64,000 nucleotides of DNA, from NCBI GenBank assembly GCA_963678275.1, contig OY782765.1, forward strand, positions 3,782,001 to 3,846,000. The letters run 5' to 3'. Of this stretch, positions 16,318 to 25,384 are shown piece after piece. The notes beneath the pieces are model-generated. The model worked only from the letters and a program-made list of their open reading frames with translations. It was not told the DNA's origin and ran no database searches. This DNA is from G963677445 sp963678275 (GTDB lineage: Bacteria > Bacteroidota > Ignavibacteria > Ignavibacteriales > Melioribacteraceae). Position 1 is the first letter of the stretch; each line of letters begins with the position of its first letter. Position numbers and translations under genes: made by a program.

Positions 16318-18183
16318 CTACCTTGATTTAACAGGAATATGAATAATAAACTTTGTTCCTTCACCCGGACTTGATTTAACTTCAATGCTTCCTTTATGGT
16401 CTTTTATAATGCCATAAGAGATTGAAAGGCCAAGTCCTGTTCCACCACGATTCCTTTTAGTGGTAAAAAAGGGATCGAAAATATTTTTAACAACTTCTTC
16501 ACTCATTCCGCAGCCGTTATCACTGATAGTCAGTATAATTTCATCATCGGCCTTATTGTGTGAAGTTTTAATTTCTATAAAACCATTGCCGTTTTCTATC
16601 GCTTCCGAAGCGTTGAGGGTAAGATTAAGCAGAACCTGCTCAAGCCTGTTGATATTTCCCCTGAAAGTTGGAAGATTGGGCTCCAGATCAAGCTTAAGAT
16701 CGGCATATTTTTTTATCTGCTTACTGGTAATTGTCAGGTTGTTCATAATAATATGATTGATATCAACCGTATCCTCCAGAGTGCCCTCATCCTTTTTGGC
16801 AAAATTTCTCAGGTCTCCCACTATTTTTTTAGTTCGGTTGGCCCCTTTAAGCATATCTTCCACGAGAACGTTGATATTCTCTTTAAAGAACTCATAATTA
16901 AGCCGGGCAATTTTTAAATCAGGTTTCTCTTTATAAACTTCATCAAGTATAGGGAATATATCCTTGAGAGATTCCTGCACTATTTTCAGGTTTCCAAGTA
17001 TGAAAGTATTGGGATTATTAATTTCATGGGCGACACCGGCTACGAGTTTTCCGAGGGAGGCAAGTTTATAGGATTGTATTAACTGGCCTTCAAGTATTTT
17101 CTGATCAGAAATATCCTTACATACTTCAAGAACTCTGTCAACATCACCTTTGGAATTAAATATCGGATAGGCGTTGAGCATAAAAAAGTTACGTCCCATC
17201 TGCTTTTCCGCTTCCTGATCGGAGGCAGTTGTAAAGGTTTCCACAGCCGGACATTCCTCACACCTTGAATCGAGATTAAACAGCTTTTTATAACATTTTC
17301 CGCTCTCACCAATATCATCCTTATTCGACATTATGATATTGTACTCTTTGTCGATAACTACAATTTTATCGGTGATGGCTCTGAAGAAAGTGCGCAGTTT
17401 TTGACGCCGCTGGTTGCATTCTTCTGTGAGTCTGAGCAGAGCTTCATTTTTAGCCAGCAAAATTTTCCGCTGTTTTTCCAGGTCTTTTGTCTTTTCATTT
17501 CTTTCAATCGACCTGGTGATTTTTCCTGATATTTCATCGAGCAGGCTTTTTTCTTCCTTCAGGAATCCTTCGTCATTCTGAAGATAAGCATAGATTTTTC
17601 CTTTTTTCCCCTCACCCAGTTCAATTTCGGAGGTGATCACCGAACGGATACTGTCCTGGTGCCAATCGGTTCTCCCATACTTTTTATCTCTGATAATGAT
17701 ATTTACAAAGGTTTTATCCGGATACTGAAAACCATCTTCAATTATTTTTGTCAGTTTTGAGAGAACAATATTAAAAGGTTCCGAAGATTCAAGCTGAACC
17801 GTTACATCAAAAAGACACCTAAGCTCTTTAACCCTTTCCTGAAGCGCGTGTTTGATATGACTTATATTAGAAACCTTTTCGTCGGAAGCAATAATCACTT
17901 CTCCCCCGGGATGCCCGGAGGAGAAGATCAGACATTTAATATCATTTTCATCTGCTTCAACAAATTCCGTGTCGCCTTCTTCTTGTAACCTGTCTATTGA
18001 TTCTCTTAATATCTTTGATTTAAGGATATACTTAGTATCTTCTTCCGGTTTTTCAATGAGATTATTCTTTTCGAACAATTTCCGGAAGGAATCGCCGATA
18101 TAACAGATTCGATAATCAGGGCCGGCTACGGCAAAGTTATCAAAAAGATCGGTGATCAGGCTTTGATTAGCAGTTTTTTCCAT
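16318..18183 (-). CDS. Soluble PAS/GAF sensor histidine kinase
   Basis: 621 residues with no membrane segment, so a cytoplasmic sensor. Order: PAS-like region (about 8-105), GAF-like region (about 120-240, starting V-K-E-L-R-C-L-F-D-V), coiled linker, a second PAS (about 268-365) containing a Cys cluster (G-K-C, then S-R-C-E-E-C-P-A-V), HisKA with phospho-acceptor His386 in A-H-E-I-N-N-P, and HATPase with N-L-T-L-N-A-S-E-A, D-N-G-C-G-M and G-G-T-G-L-G-L boxes. The C-x-x-C-P motif in the PAS could bind a metal or sense redox state; this is inferred. It lies between the oxidoreductase and the NtrC regulator with 5-6-base gaps, so it is their obvious partner. Confidence 0.93.
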   Translation of the reverse strand: MEKTANQSLITDLFDNFAVAGPDYRICYIGDSFRKLFEKNNLIEKPEEDTKYILKSKILRESIDRLQEEGDTEFVEADENDIKCLIFSSGHPGGEVIIASDEKVSNISHIKHALQERVKELRCLFDVTVQLESSEPFNIVLSKLTKIIEDGFQYPDKTFVNIIIRDKKYGRTDWHQDSIRSVITSEIELGEGKKGKIYAYLQNDEGFLKEEKSLLDEISGKITRSIERNEKTKDLEKQRKILLAKNEALLRLTEECNQRRQKLRTFFRAITDKIVVIDKEYNIIMSNKDDIGESGKCYKKLFNLDSRCEECPAVETFTTASDQEAEKQMGRNFFMLNAYPIFNSKGDVDRVLEVCKDISDQKILEGQLIQSYKLASLGKLVAGVAHEINNPNTFILGNLKIVQESLKDIFPILDEVYKEKPDLKIARLNYEFFKENINVLVEDMLKGANRTKKIVGDLRNFAKKDEGTLEDTVDINHIIMNNLTITSKQIKKYADLKLDLEPNLPTFRGNINRLEQVLLNLTLNASEAIENGNGFIEIKTSHNKADDEIILTISDNGCGMSEEVVKNIFDPFFTTKRNRGGTGLGLSISYGIIKDHKGSIEVKSSPGEGTKFIIHIPVKSR

Positions 18184-18188
18184 ATTTT

Positions 18189-21100
18189 CTACGACAATTT
18201 TTGTTTGATAACATTCAGATAATAGTTCTCGGGATACTGGATTGCCGGCCTTACGGGGTCGAAAGTTGAGAAGTCAAGTTCAAAATCCAGGAACTTGATT
18301 TTATTATGGCTGAATCCGTTGTTGTAATAATTGTTCAGCCAGCTTTTTCCTGAATCCACATTATCGTAATATCTGTTTACTTGTGTAATTTCGTTATAAA
18401 TTTCTTCGGTTGAATGATATTCAAAATCAATTCCGAAGTATTTGGCAAATTTACAAATTACTTCCCAATTCTCCACATCCAGCGGGGAATTTACTACTTT
18501 ATTAGATTTTTGTATTACATTATCCAAACGTGTATATGAACCGCTTTTTTCAATATGTGTTGACATTGGAATAATCACATCGGCTTCACCGGCAGTTTCG
18601 GTTTTAAAGGAGTCCATAACCATCATAAATTCAATATGATTAAAGAATCTGTGGTTCTCTTTATAGATCAGCGGATCCTCACCTATTACGATGGCCCCTT
18701 TGATATTTCCTTTTTTCATTTCACGGGCCAGATCGACCGGATTAAATATTGCCTGTATTCCGGATCCCCAAAATTTTTCTATTCTTTCAATGTCACTTTT
18801 TTCACCTGTTTTTACTCTGCCCGGCAGGTAATCGGGTAAAGCTCCCATATCCGCGAGTCCGGTTGAATTATTTGATTCCCTCAGAACCAGGACGCCATTG
18901 TTACCTTTGCCAATGCGGTTTGTCAGGAGAAGATAATCGGCAATCGCCCTGAGATCATTAACAGATTTATCCGATGTCGATTCAATATTATATATAAAGA
19001 CGACATTTTTATTTTCATCTGTCAGATCATCATACAATTCATCAAATTTTTCAGGAGCGATCTCACTATAGCCTAAAAGCTCGGCGGCTTCATATTTACT
19101 GATCATTTCCCTGAAACCGGCAAATCCTTCTGTTCTGCCATTTATAAAGTCAACATCAAATTTCTCTTCATCGATCATTTTTTTCATTACCGCGTTAAAG
19201 AGAGCGGTATTGGTTCCTTTACGGCTGTCGACCCACAGATCGGCATATTTGGTAAGTTTAATTTCGGATGAATTGACAAGAATCACCTTAGTCCCTTTTT
19301 TCTGGGCTGCTTTTATTTTAAGCTCCATTACAAGGTTTTCTTCCGAAAGGTTTGAATTTACCACAACAATGGTATCCGCGTTGTCGAGGTCTTCCATCCG
19401 CAATGTTGATGATGTGAAACCGAGCATATCGTCGAGACTTGTGGTTTCCAGTCCGTAAAGCATATTGCCGATACTGTGAATATTGTTGTTTTTGAAACCT
19501 GTTCTCACAAATTTCTGAGCAAGATAAAGCTCCTCATTCGAAAGCTTTGGAGAAACAAAAAGAGCTACCGAGTCTTTGCCATATTCATCAATCAATGATA
19601 TGATCTTTTTAGAAGCGTAAAGAAGCGCTTCATCTGTAGTCACATAATGATTCAGTCCGTTTTTACGTATTACAGGGTTGAGCAGCCTGTTTTTTTCCAT
19701 CAGATAACGATGGCCGAATCTTCCTTTGGTGCAGAGAAATCCCTGGTTATGAGTATCTTTGATCTCTTCCGAAGTGTTGGAAACATAAAAAATATCGTCA
19801 CTGACTTTTTTGTAATTGATCTTACATCCTACCGAGCAGAAGTTACAAATTGTTTCAATATTTTCTTTTGGCAGGGTTCCAAGAATTTTGAATGGGAATT
19901 TTTCACTGATAGCGCCGGTCGGGCACGCGTCAATACAATTTCCGCAGGCTATACAATTGGTTTCCTGAAGCGCTTTTTCCATAGCCGGTTTAACGATAGA
20001 TTTGAAACCGCGGTTTACAAATCCGAGCGCCGCTACCTTCAGAACCTCACTGCATGTTCTTATACACTTGCCGCAGTTGATACATTTATTCGGATCAAGT
20101 TTTATAAATGGATGACGTGAATCGACATCATATTTCCTTGTTTCACCGACAAACTCTTCCACGTTAACTTCATATTCATCACAATACTGACGCAGATTAC
20201 AGTCGTAATAATCGGAGCAGCCGCATTCCAGGCATCGGATAGTTTCCGTTTCAGCCTGGTTTTCATTGATACCATGCTCAACCTCTTTGAAACAGTGGAT
20301 TCTTTCCGATATTTCCATCTCGTCCATTTTTTCACGGGCAAGCTTTTTAAATGTATCAAATTCATGCTCATTTATCGGAGTAAGTCTGTCCTTAAGACTT
20401 ACAAATTTTTCTTTCAGTTCTTTGGCTTTTCCAGTTTCCAGCCAGCTCATAATTGAATATGCCGCGTTTTTACCCTGGGCAATAGAACTTATTGCCGTAA
20501 GAGGACCGGTTACAACATCGCCGCCGGCAAAAACACCTTCAATGGAGGTTTCAAATGTTTTTTCATTGATTGTTACTGTTCCCCATTTTTCAAGATGGCA
20601 CGCCTTATCACTCTCGGCAAAGTGTGTATCGACAGCCTGGCCTATCGCGCCGATAAGAAACTCACATTTAACTACATACTCGGAACCTTCAACCGGAACC
20701 GGGCGGGGACGTTTGCCGGCTTCTGTTTCCACAAGCTGCATCTTAAGGCATTCAATTCCTTTCAGCTTGCCATTTTCGGTAATAAGTGATTTGGGATTGG
20801 TGAGGAAAAGAATTTCAACACCTTCTTTTTGCGCGGCTTCAATTTCTTCATGATGGGCCGGCATCTCTTTGATGCTTCTGCGGTAAACTATCTTCACCGA
20901 TTCGGCGCCGCACCTTAAGGCTGTTCTCGCGGCGTCTATCGCTGTATTGCCGCCGCCGACTACAACCACATCGCCAATCAGCTCGGGAATGTAGCTTAAC
21001 TCAACTTCTCTCAGGAAATCGATTCCGCGGAAAACTCCTTCTGTTTTGTCTTCACCATCGAGTCCCAGTTTACTCGCTTTATGAGCGCCGACGCCAAGAA

Positions 21101-21947
21101 ATATCGCCTCAAAACCTTCTTTTTTAAGGTCTTCTATACAAAAATCAACACCCATTTCCACACCTGTTCTGACATCCACTCCGAGGTCGAGAATCCACTG
21201 GATTTCAGAATCGAGAATATTTTTCGGCAGCCTGTATTCAGGTATTCCATAACGGAGCATACCCCCGAGTTTGGGCAGTTTTTCCAGAATTGTAGGCCTG
21301 TAGCCTTCAAGGCTCAGGTAATATGCCGCGGTAAGTCCTGCAGGGCCTCCGCCGATGATTGCCACTTTTTTACCGTTTGAGGGTTTTACATCTGGCGTCC
21401 ATTTATTGGCGGCGTCAATATCGGCAACATAGCGTTTCAACATGTTTACCCCGACCGCTTCGTCGACAAAATTTCTGCGGCAGCCTGTTTCACAATCCCT
21501 TACACATACTCTTCCTATTGAAAGAGGCATCGGGTTGTTTTCTTTTATCAGTTTTACCGCTTCTTTATATTTACCCATCGAGATAAGGGCAATATATGTC
21601 TGAGCGTCAACACCGGCCGGGCAGTTATCCTGACATGGCCCTATGCAGTCGGCGTAATGATTTGAAAGCAGCAGTTCAAGAGCGGTTTTCCTTGATGACC
21701 TGACCTTTTCATTATTTGTGATAATGCTCATTCCTTCACTTACTTTGGTCGCGCACGAAGGAACAAGTTTATTCATTCCTTCTATTTCAACAACACATAC
21801 AAAACAGGAAGTAAAATGCTCCAGGCGGTCATCATGGCATAGTGTCGGAATTTCATCGATGCCATTTTCCTTTACAACCTGAAGGATTGTTTTTTCGGAA
21901 TCAGCGGTTAACTCTTTTCCATTTATTTTAATATTTACATTTGCCAT
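18189..21947 (-). CDS. NuoG-GltD-MopB fusion, StnC-like NADP(H) subunit
   Basis: 1252 residues. Order: NuoG-type [2Fe-2S] domain (Cys37, 48, 51, 65); a Cys-rich GltD N-terminal domain (H97, C101, C105, C109, C148, C152, C156); GltD-like FAD/NAD(P) domains (G-G-G-P-A-G-L-T-A-A-Y-Y near 205, G-G-G-N-T-A-I-D-A-A near 335, A-G-G-D-V-V-T-G-P); two [4Fe-4S] motifs (C-I-N-C-G-K-C-I-R-T-C-S and C-I-A-C-G-N-C-I-D-A-C-P); then a MopB-like region starting C-N-F-C-S-V-G-C. The position where formate dehydrogenases keep Cys or Sec reads I-H-S-I-G-N-M-L-Y, and the C-terminal dinucleotide-binding domain seems absent. Formate oxidation is therefore unlikely. Established knowledge: StnC subunits of Stn-type transhydrogenases combine NuoG-like and GltD-like domains. 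Inference: this is the NADP(H) side of such a complex. Confidence 0.85.
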   Translation of the reverse strand: MANVNIKINGKELTADSEKTILQVVKENGIDEIPTLCHDDRLEHFTSCFVCVVEIEGMNKLVPSCATKVSEGMSIITNNEKVRSSRKTALELLLSNHYADCIGPCQDNCPAGVDAQTYIALISMGKYKEAVKLIKENNPMPLSIGRVCVRDCETGCRRNFVDEAVGVNMLKRYVADIDAANKWTPDVKPSNGKKVAIIGGGPAGLTAAYYLSLEGYRPTILEKLPKLGGMLRYGIPEYRLPKNILDSEIQWILDLGVDVRTGVEMGVDFCIEDLKKEGFEAIFLGVGAHKASKLGLDGEDKTEGVFRGIDFLREVELSYIPELIGDVVVVGGGNTAIDAARTALRCGAESVKIVYRRSIKEMPAHHEEIEAAQKEGVEILFLTNPKSLITENGKLKGIECLKMQLVETEAGKRPRPVPVEGSEYVVKCEFLIGAIGQAVDTHFAESDKACHLEKWGTVTINEKTFETSIEGVFAGGDVVTGPLTAISSIAQGKNAAYSIMSWLETGKAKELKEKFVSLKDRLTPINEHEFDTFKKLAREKMDEMEISERIHCFKEVEHGINENQAETETIRCLECGCSDYYDCNLRQYCDEYEVNVEEFVGETRKYDVDSRHPFIKLDPNKCINCGKCIRTCSEVLKVAALGFVNRGFKSIVKPAMEKALQETNCIACGNCIDACPTGAISEKFPFKILGTLPKENIETICNFCSVGCKINYKKVSDDIFYVSNTSEEIKDTHNQGFLCTKGRFGHRYLMEKNRLLNPVIRKNGLNHYVTTDEALLYASKKIISLIDEYGKDSVALFVSPKLSNEELYLAQKFVRTGFKNNNIHSIGNMLYGLETTSLDDMLGFTSSTLRMEDLDNADTIVVVNSNLSEENLVMELKIKAAQKKGTKVILVNSSEIKLTKYADLWVDSRKGTNTALFNAVMKKMIDEEKFDVDFINGRTEGFAGFREMISKYEAAELLGYSEIAPEKFDELYDDLTDENKNVVFIYNIESTSDKSVNDLRAIADYLLLTNRIGKGNNGVLVLRESNNSTGLADMGALPDYLPGRVKTGEKSDIERIEKFWGSGIQAIFNPVDLAREMKKGNIKGAIVIGEDPLIYKENHRFFNHIEFMMVMDSFKTETAGEADVIIPMSTHIEKSGSYTRLDNVIQKSNKVVNSPLDVENWEVICKFAKYFGIDFEYHSTEEIYNEITQVNRYYDNVDSGKSWLNNYYNNGFSHNKIKFLDFELDFSTFDPVRPAIQYPENYYLNVIKQKLS

Positions 21948-21966
21948 TGTTCTGAATCCTTAAATT

Positions 21967-23730
21967 TTAATTTTTTACAACAGCTCCCAGTCGGCAGACA
22001 TCGAAGCATTTTCCACATTTAATACAGATATCTTTATCGATATGATGAACCTCTTTTTTCTCCCCGGTGATAGCGCCTACCGGACAGGCTTTGATACATA
22101 CGCCGCAGCCTTTGCAATATTCAGCTACAATATCATATTCCAGAAGTGAAACGCAGCTATGAGCCGGGCATTTTTTATCGACGATATGAGCTTCATATTC
22201 ATCTCTGAAATATTTCATGGTGGTTAAAACCGGGTTGGGGGCAGTCTGACCAAGCCCGCAAAGGCTGCCCGCCTTTATTTTATAAGCGAGGTCTTCGAGG
22301 TTAGCCATATCTGTTGAGCGTGTCAGGCCATCTGTAATTCTTTCCAGCATTTCAAGCATTCTTTTTGTGCCTATCCGGCAGAAGGTACATTTACCGCATG
22401 ATTCAACCTGGGTAAAGTTCAGGAAATATTTTGCCAGATCCACCATACAGGTTGTGTCATCCATTACGATAAGGCCGCCCGATCCCATGATGGCGCCGGT
22501 TTTTGTAATCTCATCATAGTCGATCTTGAGGTCGCACATATCAGCCGGAATACATCCGCCCGACGGGCCTCCCATCTGAACGGCTTTAAACGCGCGGTCA
22601 TCTTTTATTCCGCCGCAAATGTCAAAGACTATTTCATTTATTGTTACACCCATCGGCACTTCAACCAGTCCGCTTTTTTTAACCTTTCCGGCGAGGGCGA
22701 ATACTTTTGTTCCCTTGCTTTTTTCGGTGCCGAGTGATGAATAAGCTTCCCATCCGTTGTTAATGATCCAGGGTACGTTGGCATATGTTTCAACATTATT
22801 GATATTTGAGGGTTTGCCCCATAATCCTTTTTTTGCCGGAAATGGCGGGCGAAGATTCGGAACACCTCTTTTACCTTCAATAGAAGCCATCAGGGCGGTT
22901 TCCTCACCACAGACAAACGCTCCGGCTCCCTCTTTGATTTTCAGGTCGAAATTAAAATTGGAACCGAATATTTTTTCTCCGAGGTATCCCCTGTTTCTGC
23001 ACTGGTTAATAGCATTCCTTAATCTTTTTATAGCGAGAGGATATTCAGCCCTGACATATATATAACCCTCATCCGCTCCGATAGCGTAAGCGCCGATCAT
23101 CATTCCTTCTATAACGGAATGGGGATCGCCTTCAAGAACCGACCTGTCCATAAACGCGCCCGGATCACCTTCATCGGCATTACATATAATATATTTTTTA
23201 TCGGAATTTTCCTGCGCGGCAAATTTCCATTTAAGTCCGGTCGGGAATCCGCCGCCGCCGCGTCCCCTGAGTCCCGCTTTAATTATGGTGTCAATGACGT
23301 CAAAAGGACTTTTGTTAAACACCACTTCACGGATAGCGTCATATCCCTGGTGGGCCATATATTCATCAATCGAACCGGGATTTATAACTCCGCAGTTTCT
23401 GAGGACAATTCTTTTCTGTTTTTTCAGGAAAGAATCCTCTTTTTTAATTTCATTGCTTTTAATTATCCAGTCGGTAACAGGACGGTTATTAATAAGGTGT
23501 TCATTTATTATTTTGCCAACCTTATCTGTGGTTACCTTCGAATAAAGAAAGCTGTCATTTTCTTCTTCAATTTCCACCAGGGCTTCCTGGTAGCACATTC
23601 CGTTGCAACCTGTTTCCGAAAGAACAGCGTCGATATGCAGGTTGTTCAGTTCTTCCTTAAATTTATTAAAGACCAATTCGCCGCCCGCTGAAATACCGCA
23701 GGTGCCGAGTCCTACTTTTATCTTTTTCAT
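21967..23730 (-). CDS. NuoF/HydB-like FMN and iron-sulfur subunit
   Basis: About 587 residues from the ATG at 23730, which has AGGAAG upstream and overlaps the nuoE-like stop as ATGA. Order: N-terminal thioredoxin-like [2Fe-2S] domain (G-T-C-G-I, then E-T-G-C-N-G-M-C); NuoF FMN/NADH domain (G-L-R-G-R-G-G-G-G-F-P-T-G, G-A-G-A-Y... as G-A-G-A-F-V-C-G-E-E-T-A-L); SLBB; N-module cluster motif E-S-C-G-K-C-T-F-C-R-I-G; and two C-terminal [4Fe-4S] motifs (C-K-G-C-G-V-C-I and C-I-K-C-G-K-C-F). The extra ends beyond plain NuoF are the HydB/StnB arrangement found in flavin-based bifurcating complexes. Confidence 0.93.
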   Translation of the reverse strand: MKKIKVGLGTCGISAGGELVFNKFKEELNNLHIDAVLSETGCNGMCYQEALVEIEEENDSFLYSKVTTDKVGKIINEHLINNRPVTDWIIKSNEIKKEDSFLKKQKRIVLRNCGVINPGSIDEYMAHQGYDAIREVVFNKSPFDVIDTIIKAGLRGRGGGGFPTGLKWKFAAQENSDKKYIICNADEGDPGAFMDRSVLEGDPHSVIEGMMIGAYAIGADEGYIYVRAEYPLAIKRLRNAINQCRNRGYLGEKIFGSNFNFDLKIKEGAGAFVCGEETALMASIEGKRGVPNLRPPFPAKKGLWGKPSNINNVETYANVPWIINNGWEAYSSLGTEKSKGTKVFALAGKVKKSGLVEVPMGVTINEIVFDICGGIKDDRAFKAVQMGGPSGGCIPADMCDLKIDYDEITKTGAIMGSGGLIVMDDTTCMVDLAKYFLNFTQVESCGKCTFCRIGTKRMLEMLERITDGLTRSTDMANLEDLAYKIKAGSLCGLGQTAPNPVLTTMKYFRDEYEAHIVDKKCPAHSCVSLLEYDIVAEYCKGCGVCIKACPVGAITGEKKEVHHIDKDICIKCGKCFDVCRLGAVVKN

Positions 23731-24233
23731 TTTTCTTCCTGGCATTTTTCTTCTTTAGCAAAGTTTTTTATGATCTTTTTCAGCGATTTTTCTGTGAGGT
23801 TGCCGTAAGTTTCATCATTTATCATGATAACCGGGGCGAGTGAGCAGCAGCCCAGGCAGGCAACCGACTGAAGTGAAAAAAGACCATCTTCGGTAGTTTC
23901 ATCAACCGAAATTTTTAATTCATCCTGAAGTATCTGAAGAATACTTTTTGCCCCGTTTACGTGACACGCGGTGCCTTCACAAATACGGATAATATTTTTC
24001 CCGAGAGGTTTTAATCTGAACTGGGAATAAAATGTAATTACTCCGTAAATTTCAGCGGCCGGAATACCTACCAGCTCACTTATATAATATATAACCTTCT
24101 CCGGTATATAACCGTAGGAATCCTGCGCGGCCTGCAGCAGGGGAATAAGTGATCCGGTCTGGTTTCTTTTGTTTATCAGCTCAAGTTTGAAATTTACAAT
24201 CTGACTCGTTTTTTCCTGTGTTATTGTTTCCAT
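23727..24233 (-). CDS. NuoE/HydC-like [2Fe-2S] subunit
   Basis: 168 residues of the thioredoxin-like NuoE family. The four cluster ligands are visible in C-E-G-T-A-C and C-L-G-C-C. The N-terminal helical part has L-L-Q-A-A-Q-D-S-Y-G-Y-I-P and the G-V-I-T-F-Y-S-Q-F segment. In Hyd and Stn complexes this subunit pairs with the NuoF-like subunit to form the bifurcating core. It is followed by the NuoF-like gene with a 4-base overlap. It lies about 107 bases after the first gene of the operon, with a small hairpin in the gap. Confidence 0.94.
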   Translation of the reverse strand: METITQEKTSQIVNFKLELINKRNQTGSLIPLLQAAQDSYGYIPEKVIYYISELVGIPAAEIYGVITFYSQFRLKPLGKNIIRICEGTACHVNGAKSILQILQDELKISVDETTEDGLFSLQSVACLGCCSLAPVIMINDETYGNLTEKSLKKIIKNFAKEEKCQEEK

Positions 24234-24263
24234 TTTTTTACCTTGTTTAAAGATTGAAAACCC

Positions 24264-24281
24264 GGCATCCTTTCGGATGCC
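24264..24281 (-). other. Intercistronic GNRA-loop hairpin
   Basis: On the minus strand the RNA reads GGCATCC-GAAA-GGATGCC, a perfect 7-bp stem with a GAAA tetraloop, followed by GGGTTTTC. The T-run is weak, so it may be a partial attenuator or a processing/stability element that sets the ratio between the regulator gene (upstream) and the oxidoreductase genes (downstream). Confidence 0.55.
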
Positions 24282-24340
24282 AGGTCCTGTAACATTTTGG
24301 CGCTGATTTCGTAAAATTTAGTTCAATTTTTTTCTTTTTT

Positions 24341-25336
24341 TTATATCTCGAAAATGTTGATTATCGGGTATTCTTTTACCTTCAGCACACCATCGAGATT
24401 GATGATTTTATTCTCAACTACCTTATCAATTTCATTAAACTGTGTTCCGTGAATCATAAGAACCAGGCTGTTTTTGCCATCGGTGTAATCGCAGTAGAGA
24501 ACGTTTTCAGTAAGGCGCAGAACAGGATAAATATCCTCAAGTTTTTCACGGTCAATATCTACGATCACATAGGAACATACTGATTTTTTGGAGTCGCGGA
24601 GTTTTTCGGCATTCGGACCATCTTCAAACATCGAAATGCCGGCGGCGTTGATGATCTCTTTAATATTGTCATTCATTATCGGGATGCCTACCGGGAGGAA
24701 TTCACTCGATTTGATACCTTCGAGATTTTTGATTTCGTTGTTGTAGATTTCTTCAATATCTTTTACCGAGTCCGACTGAAGCAGCAGGAAGATATCAATA
24801 TCCCCTCTTGTGGCGTCACAATAGAGCACCGATTCCATGAAATAAAGTTTTTTATAAAGTTTGAAGAAGTCGGCTTTTTCTTCAACTTTCAGGAATATGT
24901 AAGCTGAAACAGCTTTATCATCAATTTTTTCCTGGATTTCAATTTCTTTCTTTTCCTCTTTTTTCTCGAGGATAGCGTTGATTTCCCTGCTAAGGTCTTC
25001 GGCGCTGAAAGGTTTCTGAAGCATTCCGTCCGATTCCAGTTTTTCCATTTCCAGCTCATCCAGTTTATCGGCATAACCGGTTACATATAGCATGGAAGCG
25101 TCGGGATATTTTTCCCTGATGATCTTGCCAAGTTTGATTCCATTGATATCGGGAAGCTGGATATCGAGTACGATAGTGTCAAGTTTTACCGAGTTTTTTT
25201 CATATAATTCAAGTTTATTAAGAGCTGAAATACCTGTTTCACAAGGTTCAACATCATAACCATACTGGTTTAAGCCAATTGATAAAGATCTGCGTAAAGC
25301 TGATTCGTCGTCGATTAACAATACTCTTTTTAACAT
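24341..25336 (-). CDS. Response regulator with two Lrp/AsnC-type ligand domains
   Basis: 331 residues. Residues 1-122 are a receiver domain (D9-D10, phospho-acceptor D58 in I-V-L-D-I-Q-L-P, T86 and K108). After a charged linker (122-142) come two similar domains at about 144-216 and 253-325. Each fits the RAM/AsnC effector pattern: starting strand (A-Y-I-F-L-K-V or S-Y-V-I-V-D-I), helix, V-L-Y-C-D-x-T-x-G strand pair, long helix with E-I-x-N-L-E/D-G-V/I, and a last strand. No helix-turn-helix or enzyme output domain is visible. It is the first gene after the sigma-54 promoter, with CGGAGAT before the ATG. The architecture suggests a phosphorylation-gated ligand or protein-binding module rather than a transcription factor. 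The exact function is unknown. Confidence 0.85.
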   Translation of the reverse strand: MLKRVLLIDDESALRRSLSIGLNQYGYDVEPCETGISALNKLELYEKNSVKLDTIVLDIQLPDINGIKLGKIIREKYPDASMLYVTGYADKLDELEMEKLESDGMLQKPFSAEDLSREINAILEKKEEKKEIEIQEKIDDKAVSAYIFLKVEEKADFFKLYKKLYFMESVLYCDATRGDIDIFLLLQSDSVKDIEEIYNNEIKNLEGIKSSEFLPVGIPIMNDNIKEIINAAGISMFEDGPNAEKLRDSKKSVCSYVIVDIDREKLEDIYPVLRLTENVLYCDYTDGKNSLVLMIHGTQFNEIDKVVENKIINLDGVLKVKEYPIINIFEI

Positions 25337-25384
25337 TTTTTATCTCCGTTGGTTTTGTTTTTTTTGTCTTATGCTTCCCTCATA

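Noticed and set aside
20266..20853. 195-codon plus-strand frame
   Set aside because: Antisense shadow of the NuoG-GltD fusion gene.
18189..21947. Formate dehydrogenase alpha subunit
   Set aside because: The Cys/Sec ligand position reads I-H-S-I-G-N-M-L-Y and the C-terminal dinucleotide-binding domain is missing. The GltD insertion fits StnC better.
21967..24233. Part of a respiratory complex I or of a [FeFe]-hydrogenase operon
   Set aside because: No membrane subunits, no quinone-module genes and no H-cluster subunit are present in or near the operon.
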